Origin: Pseudomonadota bacterium
GTDB taxonomy: Bacteria > Desulfobacterota > Anaeroferrophillalia > Anaeroferrophillales > Tharpellaceae
Direction of reading: 5' to 3'
Length of the DNA: 7,844 nt
NCBI GenBank assembly: GCA_015486445.1
Contig: WFRT01000013.1
Location: forward strand, 1-7,844
The position numbers and the translations under genes are program-made. This document shows, piece after piece, positions 5,549-7,844 of this stretch. Below the pieces are notes generated by a model. The model worked only from the letters and a program-made list of their open reading frames with translations, was not told the DNA's origin and did no database searches. Each line of letters starts with the position of its first letter. The first letter of the stretch is position 1.

Positions 5549-6264
5549 TGGCTGACTCCCCGCTTTTCGCCGGCCGGCTGGCGGCGCTGCTGGTGTTATT
5601 CCTGCTGACGGCCTGCGGAGGGCTGCCGGAGCCGATCACCAGGGTCATGGCCCCGCCGGAGCCAAAAGCCATTCACCGGGTCGCGCTTTTTCCCTTTTCC
5701 GACAGCGCCGCCAACCCCCGGCTGGCGCTGAAGGCGGAACGCCTGTTTTTATCCGAACTGGTCCGGGCAAAGCTTTTCACGGTGGTTCCGGAGGGTGATG
5801 TCCGGCTCTTTTTCCGGCGCAACCGCTACTATCCCGGCGATGCCCCCGACAGCCGCGAACTCCAGGCCCTGCGCCGCCAGCTTGGGATCGACGCGATCAT
5901 CACCGGCCGGGTCGACGAAATCAGCCCGGCCCGGGGGCACAACGCCGGTTTCGTCATCAGCCTGCAGGTCAACCTGACGGATACCGAAACCGGGGAGAAG
6001 CTGGTCGCCACCTTTCTGCGCCGCCGGGGCCTCGACTACCAGAAGATCATCCACTTCGGCACGATCACAACCGCCAGCGGGCTGCTGCGACAGATGGCCC
6101 GGGAGATCTTCGCCCAGTGGGCGGCCCTCGGTTTCAGCCGCCCCGGGGCTAAAACCCGGTCGACCGCCTGGCGGGGCCGCCGCATGAAACTCTCCGCTCC
6201 GGCCGGAAAGGCCGCAATTTTCGCCACCGCCGGCAACATCTTTACAGACAATGGAAGGCTCTAG
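5548..6264 (+). CDS. CsgG/LpoB-like lipoprotein, third paralogue
   Basis: This 238-residue lipoprotein has a hydrophobic signal with the lipobox LTAC (Cys23, then Gly24), predicting outer-membrane sorting. The ATG at 5548 overlaps the previous stop as TGATG, the usual layout for translational coupling, with GAAG seven bases upstream. An in-frame ATG at 5530 adds MERRFL but has no ribosome binding site. The domain matches its two neighbours: VALFPF (45-50), FTVVPEGDVRLFFRRNRYY (77-95), LGIDAIITGRVDEI (112-125) and a TDTETGE turn (144-150). After about residue 192 the sequence changes to an Arg/Lys-rich tail without visible domain character. The three neighbouring genes probably arose by duplication and may form a hetero-oligomer. 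No enzymatic motif is visible. Function beyond an envelope scaffold or cofactor is unknown. Confidence 0.8.
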   Translation: MADSPLFAGRLAALLVLFLLTACGGLPEPITRVMAPPEPKAIHRVALFPFSDSAANPRLALKAERLFLSELVRAKLFTVVPEGDVRLFFRRNRYYPGDAPDSRELQALRRQLGIDAIITGRVDEISPARGHNAGFVISLQVNLTDTETGEKLVATFLRRRGLDYQKIIHFGTITTASGLLRQMAREIFAQWAALGFSRPGAKTRSTAWRGRRMKLSAPAGKAAIFATAGNIFTDNGRL

Positions 6265-6267
6265 CCA

Positions 6268-7844
6268 ATGAAAAGATCTCCCCTTTTTATCCTGATCCTC
6301 CTCTTCTCCCTGCTGGCCGGGACTCCGGCAACCCTTAAGGCTTCGTGGTTTTCCCACCCCGAACGCCTCGTGGTGATCGACAACGACCCCTACAGCAGCA
6401 GCGATTTCAAGAACTGGTGGCAAAACTGGAAGGAGGCCGACACCCCGGTGCCGGAAAACCTCAACCCTTACATCAACTGGCTCCTGATGCTCCGGGACGC
6501 CCGGCTGATGCAGCTTGACGACAATCCCGAATACCGTCACAAGATCGAGGTCTTCCTCAAGTTCAGGTCCCTGATGCTGCTGAAGAAAGAGGAGATCGAC
6601 AGCCGGCTGACCCCGCCCCCGGAGGCCGAACTGAGAAAGCTCTACGACCGCGACTACCTGCCCCGGCTGGGACTGGAAATCATCGAGCTGCCGGACCGAA
6701 AGGCGGTCGACAAGGTGATCGCGGCCCGCAACCGGGGCTTGAGCCCGCCGGAAGCCGCCGCGGCCTGCGGCCTTAAGCCCCCCCCGGTCTGGAAGAAGGC
6801 GATGGTCCGCCCGATCCTGGTCAAGGGTCCCCTGCGAGAGGTTTTCGCCGCCCCGCGCCAGGTCGGCGACCGGTTCACGGTCGCCTACGGCAGGAAACAG
6901 CTGCTCGTCGAGGTCGTCTCGGTCGACCACGGCAGCGCCGACGATTTTGCCGGGCTGCGCCGCAAACTGAAGGAAAAGTTTCTCCGGCGCCAGAGCCGGG
7001 AACTCAACCGCCGACTGATTGAGCGGCTCAAGGAAAAGTACCGGCCGGTGGTCCATTACGAGCGCCTCAAGAAGCTCCAGCCCGACAGCGACGCCGAAAC
7101 CCGGCAGGCGATCATCCTGGAGATCGGCGACCTCAAGATCAGCGGCGACCGGATCCTGCCCTACCTGGCCCGGGAGAGGAGTTTTCGCCGCCACAGCCGT
7201 AACCCGGAAGACAACCGGGACGAGGTCATAAAAGAGAGGGTTGTCAACAATATCATCACCCAGACCCTGATCGGCAAAGAAGCCCTGGCCCGCCACTACG
7301 AGGAGAAGCCCCCGTTTCGGGAGGTCTACCGCTTCTACTGCGACAACCGCATGGTAATCGCCTGGAAGAAGGCGGTCATCGAGCCCCGAATCAAGGTCAC
7401 CGACCAGGAGGTAGAGGCCGAATACCGGAAACTGGCCGACCATTTCAAACAGCCCGACGAGGTCGACATCGCCTGGGTGCGCACCGCCGACCATGACCTG
7501 GCCCGCCGGCTCCAGACGCAGTTGGACCGGGGCGAGGACTTCTTCAAGGTCATGGCCCCCAGTTTCGGCCGCGGCATCGAAACCGGCCGCCAGCCGCTCA
7601 ACCGGCTGCCCCGCTTCATGCGCAAGGTGGTTGCCGGGCTGGCCGACGGCCAGGTCAGCGCCCCGGTCAAAAAAGGCGAGGAAACCGTCTTCATCAAACT
7701 TGTCCGCCGTTATCCCGGCCGGAGCCGGCCCCTTGACGAGGTGGCCGGAGAAATCAAAAAGATGCTCTACCGCAAACGCTACCAGGCCGAGGAAAAAGCC
7801 CTGCTTAAACAGCTCAGGAGCCGTTCCGAGATCACCATCGACGA
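6268..7844 (+). CDS. SurA/PpiC-like periplasmic chaperone, tandem modules (3' end off the window)
   Basis: The frame stays open from ATG 6268 to the window edge (525 complete codons), and GGAAGG at 6253-6258 lies nine bases before the start. A signal peptide (hydrophobic 6-18, probable cleavage near LKA at 25) sends it to the periplasm. There are two SurA-like modules. The first has a chaperone-like start VVIDNDPYSSSDF (35-47) and a parvulin-like domain at about 134-222. The second starts at LEIGDLKISGDRI (284-296), with a parvulin-like domain at about 393-480 that keeps LDRGEDFFKVMA and GLADGQVSAPV. The usual HIL start and terminal GYH-type histidine of active parvulins are replaced (IAWV and TVFIKL), so it probably acts as a chaperone rather than a prolyl isomerase. 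Helical, highly charged sequence joins the modules. Its place right behind the lipoprotein genes suggests it serves the barrel or cytochrome of this locus. The similarity to the parvulin C-terminus suggests only a few residues are missing. Confidence 0.85.
   Translation, partial: MKRSPLFILILLFSLLAGTPATLKASWFSHPERLVVIDNDPYSSSDFKNWWQNWKEADTPVPENLNPYINWLLMLRDARLMQLDDNPEYRHKIEVFLKFRSLMLLKKEEIDSRLTPPPEAELRKLYDRDYLPRLGLEIIELPDRKAVDKVIAARNRGLSPPEAAAACGLKPPPVWKKAMVRPILVKGPLREVFAAPRQVGDRFTVAYGRKQLLVEVVSVDHGSADDFAGLRRKLKEKFLRRQSRELNRRLIERLKEKYRPVVHYERLKKLQPDSDAETRQAIILEIGDLKISGDRILPYLARERSFRRHSRNPEDNRDEVIKERVVNNIITQTLIGKEALARHYEEKPPFREVYRFYCDNRMVIAWKKAVIEPRIKVTDQEVEAEYRKLADHFKQPDEVDIAWVRTADHDLARRLQTQLDRGEDFFKVMAPSFGRGIETGRQPLNRLPRFMRKVVAGLADGQVSAPVKKGEETVFIKLVRRYPGRSRPLDEVAGEIKKMLYRKRYQAEEKALLKQLRSRSEITID

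Noticed and set aside
5530..6264. Earlier ATG at 5530 for the third CsgG/LpoB-like protein
   Set aside because: No Shine-Dalgarno precedes it, and the TGATG overlap at 5546-5550 gives a better coupled start. It is not excluded, since it would add a basic n-region.
5749..7494. 581-codon open frame on the minus strand opposite the last two genes
   Set aside because: Low-complexity antisense shadow of the lipoprotein and SurA-like genes; no recognisable protein features.
1..7844. CRISPR array, tRNA or rRNA genes, insertion sequence or prophage
   Set aside because: No regularly spaced direct repeats, no cloverleaf or rRNA signatures, and no transposase or integrase-like protein were seen on either strand.

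Overview
The window is GC-rich (third codon positions are mostly G or C) and almost fully coding on the + strand. It holds six genes in one direction, with gaps of 86, 81, 41, -1 and 3 bases, so they look like one operon that continues past the right edge. A 12-heme lipoprotein cytochrome beside a large outer-membrane beta-barrel, envelope lipoproteins and a SurA/PpiC-type chaperone suggests a Gram-negative, anaerobic, cytochrome-rich bacterium. A member of the old Deltaproteobacteria (Desulfuromonadia/Desulfobacterota type) fits best, but this is inferred from gene content, not from a marker gene.

Layout: 1-216 is non-coding and carries an inverted-repeat element and a weak promoter region. 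217-1128 encodes a lipoprotein cytochrome c with 12 CXXCH motifs in three tandem four-heme modules. 1215-3278 encodes a 687-residue beta-barrel. Its only well-placed start is a rare ATT codon behind a perfect AAGGAG, and a beta-sandwich domain resembling the F5/8C (discoidin) fold seems to be inserted in it. 3360-3971, 4013-5548 and 5548-6264 encode three proteins sharing a CsgG/LpoB/TolB-N-like domain: a lipoprotein, a secreted protein with C-terminal Ig-like (FlgD-type) repeats, and another lipoprotein. 6268 to the right edge encodes a secreted protein with two SurA-like modules and apparently degenerate parvulin domains.

How they may work together (inference): the cytochrome and barrel resemble the pairing of multiheme cytochrome and porin in electron conduits such as MtrAB or OmaB-OmbB. 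The three CsgG/LpoB-like proteins would form a periplasmic or outer-membrane scaffold, and the SurA-like protein would escort the barrel or cytochrome across the periplasm. I know of no characterised system with exactly this set of parts, so the locus is a candidate for an undescribed outer-membrane cytochrome conduit or export/assembly apparatus.

Several DNA/RNA-level structures also stand out: a 17-bp hairpin between the cytochrome and barrel genes, and a perfect 16-bp stem whose three-base loop is exactly the lipobox cysteine codon of the third gene.
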